From Bathynomus jamesi (lineage: Eukaryota > Arthropoda > Malacostraca > Isopoda > Cirolanidae): DNA of 64,000 nucleotides. The notes under the pieces were generated by a model. It saw only the letters and a list, made by a program, of their open reading frames with translations. It had not been told where the DNA came from and ran no database searches. This document shows positions 21,206-31,039 of the stretch, one piece after another (position 1 is the stretch's first letter; each line of letters starts with the position of its first letter). The translations under genes and the position numbers were made by a program. The stretch covers positions 832,501 to 896,500 of the forward strand of contig JAJOZX010000920.1 in NCBI GenBank assembly GCA_023014485.1. The letters run 5' to 3'.

Positions 21206-21402
21206 ACAGTGTCATCAGTTCTTGAAGTGAAAGGTCGTCCCATCCTTGCATCGTCCTCCGTCGACGTTCGGCCTTCCTTAAAGCGCTTGTGCCACTCAAA
21301 AGTGGTTGTCCGACTTAAGGCGTCATTGCCAAATGCTGTGTTCAGTATGGCATGGGTTTCAGAAGCAGTCTTGTCCAGCTTAACGCAAAATTTTATGCAC
21401 AC
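21163..21402 (-). pseudogene. mariner transposase N-terminal remnant
   Basis: The minus-strand frame reads MCIKFCVKLDKTASETHAIL and EWHKRFKEGRTSTEDDARMG, the helix-turn-helix region of mariner transposases (the usual WHKRFKEGRES block), up to TSRTDDTV, where the nested element enters. The last residues listed in this frame belong to that element. The missing continuation lies at 18,271 and below. Confidence 0.88.
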
Positions 21403-21501
21403 AGACTGTCACACTACAACATGCATCACATGACACGCATGCGCGTCATGTGATGCGCGCGCAGCATAACTAGTTCGGGAACTTTTTGAACACACCTCGT
21501 A

Positions 21502-22095
21502 TGTGCATTACCTTACTTTTGTTCACGTTGAATGGAACCTGCCAAGTAGCAGACCATTCACCCAACCTGTCAAGATCATTTTGAAGCATTCTTACGTCCT
21601 CCTCAGTACCTATACTACTTCCTAATTTCGTATCATCTGCAAATTTGGAAACTGTACTAAGAGCCCGACGTCTATAGCGTTAATATAGATGATAAAAAGT
21701 AAAGGGCCCAGAACGGAACCCTGAGCGACACCACTGGTGACGGGCGCCCATTCCGAAACGACTCCATTTATTACCACTCTCTGCTTTCTATCTTTTAACC
21801 AATCTTCAGTCCAGTTGGAAACGAATCCGGTGATTCCTAGTCCTCTGACTTTAGCAACCAATCTCGCGTGAAGGACTTTGTCAAGGGGTTTTCGAAAGTC
21901 GAGATACACTATATCTATTGCCCTACTTGCATTGTGTAGACTGTAGAGCATGCATATTATGGAAAAACTCTAGCAGGTTTGTCAGACAGGATCTATGTCG
22001 CCTAAATCCATGTTGAGAATAAAAAATTAGATTGTTAGATTCAAGGTGATACACAATACAGCCTGTAATGATGGATTCCAACAGTTTGGAGAGAT
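21502..22095 (-). mobile_element. LINE-B copy 1, 5' part (RT)
   Basis: Continuation of the LINE interrupted at 16,965. The minus strand encodes [37 protein letters not shown] and, after a frameshift, [11 protein letters not shown]. It breaks off near 22,095 in RT motif 2. Frameshifted and truncated. Confidence 0.87.
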
Positions 22096-22455
22096 AGAGA
22101 TAGAGAGTCCACGAGCTGAGTGAGGTATGACGAAGGTTCTGAACACCTACATTTCGTCATCCGCACGAAAGCAAAAACAGGTGCTACTTTCATTGGTAAT
22201 CATACAGACACAGGTCTTTGTTGATTCTCATGATAATATATTACGTATGGAAATCTCTTTATTACTTTATTCCTTCATGAAACTTAAAACACACTGTATG
22301 CTATTTATGTCAATTACTCCCAAAATGTAAAATTTTTTATACTGTCCCGTGATCAGCTCATGAGTTTCTGTATTGAACATTCTAAAACATGAACGTATGA
22401 GTGTCATATTTAGCACAAAACATTTAGAATTATTTTAGACTACGACGTAATCAGC

Positions 22456-22551
<96 letters not shown>

Positions 22552-22659
22552 CGTGTGTGTGTGTGTGTGTGTTTTGGTTGTTCAAGGTAAGTCGCAACAT
22601 TAATGAATGTGACATTCGGGGATCAGGGATTCATACATTAATAAAAAAAAGGTATGCAG

Positions 22660-22718
<59 letters not shown>
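22096..22718. other. Spacer with (TA)n, (GT)n and (GA)n
   Basis: No gene recognised. (TA)n at about 22,459-22,530, (GT)n at about 22,531-22,571 and (GA)n at about 22,663-22,718. The last abuts a LINE-B 3' end. Confidence 0.85.
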
Positions 22719-22720
<2 letters not shown>

Positions 22721-23797
22721 ACAAGGACAAGAGGAAGCCTCAAAGACCTTTCGGTCCACTCTGGGAGGTTCCTGTTATTAAAAGTTTATTTTTGTTTCAA
22801 CTATCCTAATAGTAGTAGAAAACTGGATAGAAACGTAGAAGGCTCTCTCCCCACCCTCCGCTCCCTCCCTGCCATAGGCAGGTACGGAAAAAGGTTGAAG
22901 AAAATACCTTGACCCTGGAAAAGTAGCCAAGGAAATTTTACAGGAAAGTGGAGAATATATAAATAGCTCTATATTTAGCTTGCTCACAGAGACACCGTGC
23001 AAGCGAACTCCTGCAGAGTTTTCTGAGGTTTTAATCTTAAACTATGAGTGTGTTCAGTACTTTGTCTAGCCTATTTTTAAACACATTTACACTTTGACTG
23101 GAAACAACCTCTGAGGGAAGTTGGTTCCAGATATTAACTATTTTATAGGAAAAGAAATTTTCGCAGACAGAGGTCCTAAATGTCTTTAGTTCCAGTTTAA
23201 ACCCATTATTTCTTGTCGGATTGGCATTAAGTGAGAATAAGTTTCTGTAATCTACCCTGTCTATTCCTTTGAGCATCTTGAAGACTTGAATAAGCTGACC
23301 CCGCAACCTCCTCGTCTCTAAGCTAAACAGATTTAGGCGCTCCAACCTCCGTTGGTAGCTTTGCATTCTCATTGAAGGGATCAATTTTGTAGCCCTTGCT
23401 TGTACTCTTTCTAACCTTTCTATGTCCTTCCTGAGGGATGGAGACCAAAACTGCGCACAGTATTCCAGTTGAGGTCTGACTAGAGAATTATAAAGACACA
23501 TTACAGTCTCCTTGTTCCGAAACTGGAACTGTCTTTTAATATCACCTAATAATTTTAAGGCCCTCTTTTCGACTTCTGCACAGTGCTTCGACGGTTTCAG
23601 ATCGTTGCTGATATAGACTCCTAAGTCTTTCTCTAGATCGGTCTCAGTCAAGTTCCTTCCCAAGAGAGAGTAATCGGTCTTCGGGTTTTTATAACCTATG
23701 TGTATTACCTTACATTTGTCCAAGTTGAATGGCATCTGCCAAGTAGCAGACCATTCGCCCAACCTGTCAAGATCGTTCTGAAGCGTTCTTACGCCCT

Positions 23798-23802
<5 letters not shown>
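22719..23802 (-). mobile_element. LINE-B copy 2, 5'-truncated
   Basis: Minus-strand CR1-like LINE with the same 3' UTR as copy 1 (GTTACAAGGACAAGAGG next to (GA)n). It is cut at its 5' end exactly at another (GA)n tract, so the copy is bracketed by (GA)n on both sides. It contains a 241-codon open C-terminal ORF2 segment. Confidence 0.9.
23037..23762 (-). CDS. LINE ORF2 C-terminal fragment
   Basis: Open for 241 codons: WQMPFNLDKCKVIHIG, LEKDLGVYISNDLKPSKH, LVRPQLEYCAQFWSPSLR, LERVQARATKLIPSMR, LETRRLRGQLIQVFKMLKG and NIWNQLPSEVV. This is the region after the FADD box in CR1-like ORF2. Catalytic RT motifs are missing through 5' truncation, so no enzyme is made. Confidence 0.87.
   Translation of the reverse strand: MGEWSATWQMPFNLDKCKVIHIGYKNPKTDYSLLGRNLTETDLEKDLGVYISNDLKPSKHCAEVEKRALKLLGDIKRQFQFRNKETVMCLYNSLVRPQLEYCAQFWSPSLRKDIERLERVQARATKLIPSMRMQSYQRRLERLNLFSLETRRLRGQLIQVFKMLKGIDRVDYRNLFSLNANPTRNNGFKLELKTFRTSVCENFFSYKIVNIWNQLPSEVVSSQSVNVFKNRLDKVLNTLIV

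Positions 23803-23864
<62 letters not shown>
23803..23864. repeat. (GA)n microsatellite
   Basis: About 30 GA units between the truncated 5' end of LINE-B copy 2 and the 3' end of the next LINE. Confidence 0.95.
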
Positions 23865-23866
<2 letters not shown>

Positions 23867-24656
23867 AGCATTACAGCCGATTCAAGGTGACACCCATAAC
23901 TTTTATTCAGCCACAGATCATTTATAAAGAAGAATTAGCATAGAAAAGCAAGAAGGCTCTCTCCACTTCCCTTCATTCCTCCGCCCAAAATGGAGGGGTT
24001 TGGAAAAAGAGAAAGAAAGAAGAAAATACTCCGCAATTTGCAGAGGAAATAAAGTTGCCGAGAAATTTTATGGAACACTTATGAACTGGAAATATAGATA
24101 GACTCATCATTTACACATTTATATATCAATTTACTCGAAGAGATCGTTTAATTTTAGGTCAAGATTGCTTTTGAACATACTGATGGAAAACCTGGGAACT
24201 ACTTCAGGACAAAGCTTATTCTAATAATTGACACTCATAAGATTGTCAATTATTAGAATAATAAAACTGAAGAAATGACCGCACTGAAGAAATGACCGCA
24301 AATATCTGTATTATACCGTTTTGTTTCCAGTTTACAGCCGTTGCTTCGAGTCGGGTTCGTGTTCAGCGTAAAAAGTTTAGAATAATGAACGTGGTTGATC
24401 CTATTCAGTTAGGATATTTTTAACTTTAAAATCCGACACTTTTCTGGGGAATATAAATTAGGATCAGCGAGTCAACGATCGTAGGATTTGTGACGGACAG
24501 CAGGAATTAGTTTCGTCGCTCTGGCTTCAACATTTTCAAGCCTTTGTATGTCTTCTTGAAAAATGGGAACCAAAATTGCACAGCATACTCGGGGTGGGAC
24601 CTAACCAGTGTGTTTTAGAGAGGGAGAATAACAGCTTTCCTTCGGTAAAAGAATTG

Positions 24657-24859
24657 GGATCACCTGAAGATCAGGGCCCCCAGCCTCCTTTAGTTAGCTT
24701 TATAAGGCTAACTAACGAAAATATCACGACCTAACCTAACCAATCGTCAAGGGCGCACAGTTGATCTAATGATTGGTTAGGTTAGGTCGTGATATTTTCG
24801 TTAGTTAGCCTTATAAGGCTGACTAGAGAAGACTGGGGGCCCTGATCTTCAGATGATCC
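24657..24859. mobile_element. 203-bp palindromic hAT-like MITE, copy 1
   Basis: Near-perfect palindrome with TIRs starting GGATCAYCTGAAGATCAGGG, flanked by 8-bp duplications AAGAATTG (24,649-24,656 and 24,860-24,867). The stem contains CCTAACCTAACC, two units of the arthropod telomeric TTAGG repeat. A relative at 45,840-46,042 is also 203 bp. The 8-bp duplication points to mobilisation by a hAT transposase. Confidence 0.9.
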
Positions 24860-24871
24860 AAGAATTGCCTT

Positions 24872-25069
24872 TCAATACAACCTAATATTTTTACACTTCT
24901 TTTCAACTTTGACGCAGTGTTTGGAAAACTTGAGACCACTTCTTATGAAAACCCCTAAGTCCTTTTCCAAGTTGGTCGTTGCAAGTTCCTGCCCATGTAG
25001 TGAATAACTTGCACATCGGTTTCGGGATCCTATGTACATCACCTTACATTTGTCCACGTTAAAAGGCAT
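24872..25069 (-). pseudogene. LINE-D ORF2 C-terminal remnant
   Basis: Encodes MPFNVDKCKVMYIGSRN and LEKDLGVFIRSGLKFSKH, matching the segment after the RT active site in related LINEs here. It is cut on its 5' side by the 25,076-25,802 block and followed by degenerate sequence split by the 203-bp MITE. Confidence 0.8.
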
Positions 25070-25075
25070 TTGCTT

Positions 25076-25802
25076 GGCTGCTCTTTTTCCTTGATCTTAT
25101 GGGTTAGAATAGCAATGTGGTATTTATAAAACTATTTCACTAATCTACACTCTTAGGTCCATTAAAGGAAACATGAAATAAGTCAAATATATTAACACTA
25201 ACGTATAATCTAAACTTAAATTAATACCGAAACCACGCACTTAGCTTAATAAAAATATATACAAACAGTAGGTCCTATTTCTACTTAAATAAAGCAAACT
25301 ATCACTGCTTCACTTCGGCTAGTCCCAGTTGCAGTGGTGTCCAAAACCGTTGTAAATGCTGTAGATGGGCAGGAAAGGATTGGCTTTGCTTCCAATCCTG
25401 CCTTCGACTTCCCAAATTTATTGATGAAGCTCAGCCTCGGAATTGGGGTCACAAAACGTTCTGACCATTCACGTTCAGCTCCGGTAGATGAGACAATTTC
25501 AATTAAACCCGGAATTCGGTTCGCCAGTCGAACCTAAGCGTTGTTCCGAATTTGAAGTCTGAAGTGAAGTGACCACAGATCTAATGCCGACAAACTCAGA
25601 AACTTGTAAGTATCAAACTTTCTTGCAAATTTGTGTAACTTCCGCTTCCAACCCTTATTGTCGAGAAAATAAGCACGGATCATCTCCAAACTTCCATTAC
25701 TATCTTCCACCCCGTTTACTTTCATATCATTCACACCAAGCTCTACTCTCACACTTCCCCTATCGTTCACATTCTACTTTCACAATGATCCTAGCATACC
25801 AG
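25076..25802. other. Unassigned block inserted in LINE-D
   Basis: Lies between the FADD-region remnant (about 25,835) and the FNVDKC-region remnant (25,069), which are nearly adjacent in related LINEs, so about 725 bp appears inserted or replaced. No convincing gene, TIR or LTR ends were seen. Confidence 0.5.
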
Positions 25803-26683
25803 AATCTCACTCTTACAACACAGGAGCCTAACTTGGTGTCGACAGCGAATTTTTAAATGGTGTTTAATATACCAATGACCAGGGGCGTGTCCCCTGCGTC
25901 TCCCCCGCAATCGACGCCCATGCCAATGTCTATATCGTTTATGTAAATAATGAATAAAAGTGGCCAGAGTATCAACTCCTGTGGGACGCCACTTGATACT
26001 GATGCCCACCCTGAGGCTTCATCGCTTATTACAACCCTCTCCTTCCTATCGTTACGCCAGTGATCCATCCACGTACTCACGGTACCATTTATACCAAGGG
26101 CCCTTACCTTTGTCATAAGACGCTTATGTGGCACTTTGTCGAATGCATTTTGGAATCTAAATTTACTACGTTTGCTGCCCTGGAGTGATCGTACTCAGAA
26201 AACATGTGGGAAAATTCCAACAGGTTAGTTTGGTAGGGTATATGCTTATGGAAACCATGCTGAGATTTAGTTAACAGGTTAAGTAATTCCAAATGGTATA
26301 CCATCCTTGCAGTAATTATTAATTCCAACAACCTACCTACGACAGATTATAAACTGATGGTCCTGTAGTTGCCAAGTATCTCTTGGTCTCCATTTCTGAA
26401 GACGGGAGTCACGTTGGGATCCTGCCTGGGAAAGGGAACTTGTTAAAGTATGGACAAGAAAATCAGCAATGTTCTCCTTCACCTCTTTAAGGACCTGAGG
26501 CATGAATCTGTTTAGACCAAAGGACTTAAAGGTACTCATTTTACCTCTGGCTATCAGGACTTCATCACGAGAACAAACGATACATTTTAAATTCGTTTCA
26601 TCTCCCTCAATGGGAGTCTTATCTGCAGGGATATTCGAGGTTGCCTCTTTGGTAAAAACTAACACAAAAAAATTGTTTACCAC
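25803..26683 (-). pseudogene. LINE-D reverse transcriptase remnant
   Basis: Frameshifted pieces encode TPIEGDE...LNRFMPQVLKE (26,683-26,333), LLTKSQHGFHKHIPYQTNLLEF (26,331-26,113), MPHKRLMTKVRALGINGTVS and FIIYINDIDIGM (26,134-25,853). The active-site box reads KFAVDTKLGS at about 25,835, where FADD is expected, so one catalytic Asp is replaced by Val. Clearly dead. Confidence 0.82.
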
Positions 26684-26716
26684 ATTTGCTATGTCAGCAG
26701 TTGTTGTTATACTTAA

Positions 26717-26837
26717 CCCTTTCAGTCACTGGGTACCCAATTTGGTAGCTGAAAAATAAACCATATTGGTTCTTATATACCCACACATAAAGGCAAATTT
26801 CTTTTTTACCCTATGTCATAATTCATGATCGAAAGGG
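26717..26837. mobile_element. TTAA-flanked mini-element (piggyBac-like MITE), 121 bp
   Basis: Begins CCCTTTC and ends GAAAGGG, flanked on both sides by TTAA (26,713-26,716 and 26,838-26,841). TTAA targets and CCCT-type ends are piggyBac features. Only about 7 bp of TIR are perfect, so assignment is tentative. Confidence 0.6.
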
Positions 26838-27401
26838 TTAAATTCTATCGATTCATCTTTCATAGGACCTATGCTATTTTTAATGGCTTTCCGCTGTTGT
26901 GACTAAAATATTCTTTGTGGTTTGATTTGCAGACAGAAGTAATTCTAAATTCTCTGCATTTCGCTTTTCTAATCCTGTCTTAATACGCCGCCGGAGGAAT
27001 ATAAAGTTTGATTATGGGTTAAATCAGAGGTCCTTTTCATATTTGAATGAGACTGATCTAATAAAACAATACAATTGATTTTACACTCACTCATTGGTGG
27101 TCTGTTTTAAGAAAAAAAATTATAACAGAGCTAATATCATTGTTGAGCCACTTGGGGTCACAAGAGAAGATATTTGGCCGATTTTTAAGGGGCCCAAATA
27201 TGCTCTATCTTTCTATGGACCTGTCTTTAAATGAAAACCAAATATCATCTATACTGTTGTTGTTCACTAACATTGAGTCATTTAAACTATCTTTGAGGTC
27301 ATCGAAATCAGCCCAGTAAAAGTCTATTTGCTACTTGGATTTTAAAGATTTAGATGCAGGGGTGTTAACACTAAAATGGATTAGGTTATGATCGTTGTTG
27401 C

Positions 27402-28157
27402 CTAAGGGCTCGCAGACTGCCAGATCGGATATAAGTTGTCCCCGGTAGTTAGTATCAAGTCTAAAATATTGTTCCCTCTAGTTATTTCCCTCACCAACTG
27501 GGTCAGTAAGTGATCATCTACAAAACTGTGGAGCCTGTTACCCTTAACATCAGCGAATTTAAATTCCCAGTCTATCCTACCACAATTAAAGTCACCCATA
27601 ATTAAAGCTAATTTTCTCTCTATGGTTTCACCAAGAGTGTTATAAAGCTCGAGATCCAAATGAGCAAACTGTTGAGGTTTTCTATACCCAGTGTTTCGTG
27701 GAGGGACTTATTTCGTAAATCGATCTGGGCCCAAATTTCTTCACAAACGGGATTGAGGTGCTTTCCCCACAGGATACAGATGTTCCCCAAAGTAAAGAAC
27801 CACACCTCTCCCCCTCCGTGTGTGTTCCGTCTTCATAAAACATTTTGTATCCTTTAACCCCTTAACTGCGCATATAGCTGTGAGTTTTCAGCAGTTAAGG
27901 GGTTAAGCTAAAATTCTCCTTCAAAGGTTCGAATAGACGTATACAGTATATCCAACTTTCCGTAATCGCCATGTCGTCGAATCACCAAATTTTTCAATAG
28001 TAACTAAAGCTTTAAATTCGTCAGATTTATTTATAATATACTTCGCATTCAACTGGACAACCTTTAGGGTGTTTATGGCAAGTGAAGCCAATCTCAAACA
28101 GCCTCGTCTCCCGATGGTCCTTCTGGTATAGACTCGTGTTGCGATCTCTTTATACAA
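27402..28157 (-). pseudogene. LINE-D endonuclease remnant
   Basis: Encodes LALIMGDFNCGRIDWEF and VREITRGNNILDLILTTGD (27,659-27,402), the GDFN and NILDL blocks of the LINE apurinic-like endonuclease, and further 5' LNAKYIINKSDEFKALV (28,157-27,921), the N-terminal NARSI-type block. Frames differ between blocks. Confidence 0.8.
27858..27902. repeat. 45-bp TTAA-flanked stem-loop
   Basis: CCCCTTAACTGC...GCAGTTAAGGGG with TTAA on both sides (27,854-27,857 and 27,903-27,906). It looks like a minimal piggyBac-type deletion derivative or a plain hairpin. Too small to classify firmly. Confidence 0.55.
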
Positions 28158-28189
28158 ACAGAATCATTCGCCATCCGCTCTTTTCGGAT

Positions 28190-28687
28190 CAAGGGCGGAT
28201 CTAGGAGTGGGGTGGTCGGCGACGTCTGGAACTCCCCCCCTCAATTTCTTGCAAGTGCCCTATTTGAATGATGTGTATGCCTCTGAAAGCAAATTTTGTT
28301 TTTGTAAATAGATCATGGTTATTTTATTTTAGTCAAATTCTATTTTGAGTCTTTATCCGTATACACTGTACTTCCAAATTTGTAGTGGTAATGGTTTTCA
28401 TAGATGCCCTTAGTGCTGGTGCAGCCATATCACTATTTTTATCTTCATCTTATTCTGATAGTTCTTTTAATTGGCAAGACATTTGTAATTGTTTGAAAAA
28501 ATTTCTGTAATAACTGTTGTACCGAAATTAGATTTTTATTTTGTATCATATTTCAATGAGACTGATCTAATAAAACAATACAATTAATTTTACACTCGCT
28601 CATTGGTGGTCTGTTATAAGAAAAAATTTCAGTACTGTGCCCTTTTATCTTTGGACCCCCATACTGAAATACCTAGATCCGCCCTTG
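28190..28687. mobile_element. 498-bp hAT-like MITE (CAAGGGCGGATC ends)
   Basis: TIRs CAAGGGCGGATCTAGG and complement CCTAGATCCGCCCTTG. No coding sequence. CAAGGGCGGATC-type ends are familiar from hAT-derived non-autonomous elements. I could not identify an 8-bp duplication, so the flanks may have decayed. An 80-bp internal piece (about 28,550-28,625) recurs at 27,035-27,115. Confidence 0.75.
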
Positions 28688-28928
28688 CCGAATGGACTCG
28701 TTTGTCAGAGGCTCCACTTTATTTGACTCATTTTTAGGGTCTGCAGGGTCTGCCTGAGTAGTCTCGTTTGCCAGTGGCCCTATTAGAGTAGGCTCCTTTG
28801 CTGGTGGCAAATACCTGAACAAACTCGATCGCCATTGGCACTAACTGAACAGATTCGTTTCCGTCGAAACTGCTGTCATGTTCTGGCTAGCGCTATTTTC
28901 TAGCAGGTTGTGTATATATTAAGATGAA

Positions 28929-29198
28929 TTAGTTCCCCGAACTTGGTTTAGTTTTCCCTTGGCGTTTCATTTCATGCCATCCGCTGAAAAGAAATTTTTC
29001 CCTATTGAAACTGTCCCACATATGAAGAAATCGAATGCTTTTGCTTTTACATAGTGATTTTAGCTTGACGTTAATCGCAATGGCCTTCCTTAAGGCAATA
29101 TCGCTCGCTTTCACGTGAGGCAAAATCCCAATCAGAATACCTCGATCAGTTTTTCGTTTTAGAGTGTTGGTTAAGCCACAGGGTTTTCTCTGTCCCAA
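28929..29198 (-). pseudogene. LINE ORF1 esterase-like (SGNH) C-terminal fragment
   Basis: Translates with ILIGILPHVKASDIALRKAI, AINVKLKSLCKSKSIRFL and HMWDSF, resembling the C-terminal half of SGNH-esterase domains in CR1-group ORF1 proteins (hydrophobic strand, N-x-K-L core, W-D-x-F end). It lies 5' of the endonuclease remnants in the same orientation. The final D-x-x-H catalytic block is degenerate (FSGWHEMKRQG). Confidence 0.6.
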
Positions 29199-29952
29199 TC
29201 AAAGGTAATAAAAAGATTAGAGGTCAGGTGTACCATAGCCGTCCCACGCGAAGCATTGAGTGTCCGTTGAGAGGGATGCTTTTAAAGTGGGTAGAGAAGT
29301 GAAGAGTGGAATCATCGGCATAGGGAGTGGATAGGAAAGGAAGTGCGACTTAATAGATCGTTGATAAATAAAAGGAAAAGAGTGGGTGACAAGACAGAAT
29401 ATTAAGGAACACCACTTTAGGAGAAGAACAATGGCCATCTACAACCGCAGCTATAGATCGGCCAGAAAGAAAATCAGAGATGAAGACACAGAAAGAAGGA
29501 TAAAAACCGAAGGAAGGCAGTTTGGAAATTGAGGATTTGTGCCAGACTGTACCAAAAGCTTTTGATATGTTTAGCAGAGTAGCAAAGGTTTCACCGAAAT
29601 CCCGAAAGAAGGATGATCAAGAGTGAGAGAGATATGCAAGAAGATCGGCAGTAGAGCGTCCCTTGCGGAACTCATATTGACGATCTGAAAAAAGATTGAG
29701 AGGTGTTTAAGAATTTTCCTATAATTAAGGATAGATTAAAAAACTTTAGAAAGTCAAGAAATTAAAACAATTGAATGGTAGTCGGAGGGTTGAGAGCAGT
29801 TACCCTTCTTTGGGACAGGTTGAATGAAAGCGAACTTCCAACAGGAAGGAAGAGTACCAGATGAAAGACAAAGACGAAAGAGTTTGCCTAGAGAGGGTGG
29901 CAGCACAGAAGCACAGTTCTTGAGAACAACAGGAGAGACACCATCAGGCATG

Positions 29953-30222
29953 GGCGTCATGCAACAAATATTTTGGGGGTGCACTGTCATGGTTTTAATT
30001 TTTAAACAGTTGTAAGAAATCAGTAATTCAGCGCTTTAGCTACATTTTAAGGATGAGAAAGTCAACAGTATATATAGAGTTCATTTACTTGAATTATTTT
30101 ATCTTTACGAAATATTATTTCGTACCTTTAGCGTCGTTCACATAAATTCCAGAAGGCAGAAGGCAGAATTTTGGGTGGTCACGTGCTCACCCGACGTCTA
30201 TGGGCATGACGCCTTTGCTATC
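29953..30222. mobile_element. Candidate MITE with GGCGTCATGC ends
   Basis: GGCGTCATGC on the left and GCATGACGCC on the right bound about 270 bp of noncoding sequence inside LINE-E. The TIRs are about 10 bp. No clear target duplication was found. Confidence 0.5.
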
Positions 30223-30251
30223 AGGACAGTACGCCTTCCTAGAGTTGAGCC

Positions 30252-30614
30252 TAGATATGCACCTCGGTGGTGTAGTGGTTAGCATCGCTGACTACAATCC
30301 ACCGGCCCCGTGTTCAAAACTCGGTAAAGGCAGACAGCGAGCAGGAAGACCAGCTGTTCATCCTTCCACACAATAAAAATTGGTTGGTAGATAAATGGGT
30401 ATCTGGGTAGCCAAGGGAGTAAGACGCTGGGCTGCTGATCGGGAGGTCGTGAGATCGGGTCCAGGAGAGGACTTTGTAATTTCTGACCGCCCCTGGTGGG
30501 GGGGTTCGAATTCCCCTTTAGACCGTAGGTCTAAGTTGGAGTAACAATCTTGACCTTCGGCAGAATGACCAATTCGGGCGGAAACAAAACTAAGGGTAAC
30601 CAATGGCAGAAAAA
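30252..30614 (+). repeat. tRNA-derived SINE, apparently composite
   Basis: The first tRNA-like head has GGTGTAGTGGTTAGCATCGCTG (A box) and GTGTTCAAAACTCG (B-box-like). After an ATTGGTTGGTAGATAAATGG linker there is a second tRNA-like segment, GGTAGCCAAGGGAGTAAGACGC with GGTTCGAATTCCCC. These are pol III promoter boxes of a SINE rather than a working tRNA: the acceptor stems do not close. Confidence 0.72.
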
Positions 30615-31039
30615 ACATCTTTGGAAGAGATTCTAATTTTAGATATAATTAAGTCAGAGGGAGGAAGAAATAGAGGAACAGCACCGGAATCGTCCATGAT
30701 TGAGTTGGAGGCGAAAGTTTGAGCAAAGAGTTCAGCTTTGTCAGTAGAAGAGATGGCATCTGAGCCGTCAGGATGGAAAAGATGAAGGAAAGAAGAGGAA
30801 GTAAAGTTGTTGGAGAGGTTCTTAGCTATAGGCCTGAAAGAGCGAGAAGAATTAGAATTGGATAGGTTTTCACATTTTTGTCTGATGAAGGAGTTTTTGG
30901 CGAGTCAAAGAACAGATTTTGCACGATTCCGGAGAGAAATATAAGCTAAGTGAGAGTCAGGAGTTGGATGGCGACGGTACCTTCTGGAAACTCTTTCTCT
31001 GTTGTGGATAGCATTAGAACAAGTAAAATTTTGGAGAAA

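Larger units (their letters stand above)
16966..21499 (-). mobile_element. mariner transposon carrying nested insertions
   Basis: The left end CGAAGGTGTGTTCAGAAAG and right end (complement) CGAGGTGTGTTCAAAAAG are mariner-type TIRs about 27 bp long, with TA duplications at 16,964-16,965 and 21,500-21,501. Removing the 2,934-bp element at 18,272-21,205 and the 461-bp duplication block leaves about 1.13 kb, near normal for mariner. Transposase remnants run on the minus strand. The flanking LINE-B sequence is continuous across the insertion. Confidence 0.9.
23865..29200 (-). mobile_element. Degraded CR1-like LINE with several insertions (LINE-D)
   Basis: In minus order: ORF1 esterase-like segment (28,929-29,198), endonuclease pieces (28,157-27,402), RT pieces (26,683-25,803), C-terminal ORF2 (25,069-24,872) and 3' UTR to the (GA)n tract. 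This order argues for one old copy, later hit by a 498-bp hAT-like MITE, two TTAA-flanked mini-elements, a 203-bp MITE and a block of about 725 bp at 25,076-25,802. Many stops and frameshifts. Confidence 0.72.
29205..31035 (-). mobile_element. Jockey-like LINE fragment (LINE-E copy 1)
   Basis: Minus strand. Encodes PDGVSPVVLKNCASVLPPSL and FIQPVPKKGNCSQPSDY (29,990-29,754), then a degenerate QGSVLSP...FLL region (to 29,217). Upstream (30,615-31,035) lies RRYRRHPTPDS...RQKCENLSN-type sequence. Its 3' end is lost at about 29,205; the homologous copy at 58,090-59,327 continues further. Split by the 29,953-30,614 insertions. Confidence 0.78.

Noticed and set aside
24700..24830. Interstitial telomere array suggested by CCTAACCTAACC
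   Set aside because: Only two units per stem, mirrored by the palindrome and repeated in another copy of the same MITE; not a telomeric array.
30262..30320. Possible functional tRNA gene
   Set aside because: A and B boxes are present but the acceptor stem does not close and the sequence continues into a SINE body shared with other copies.
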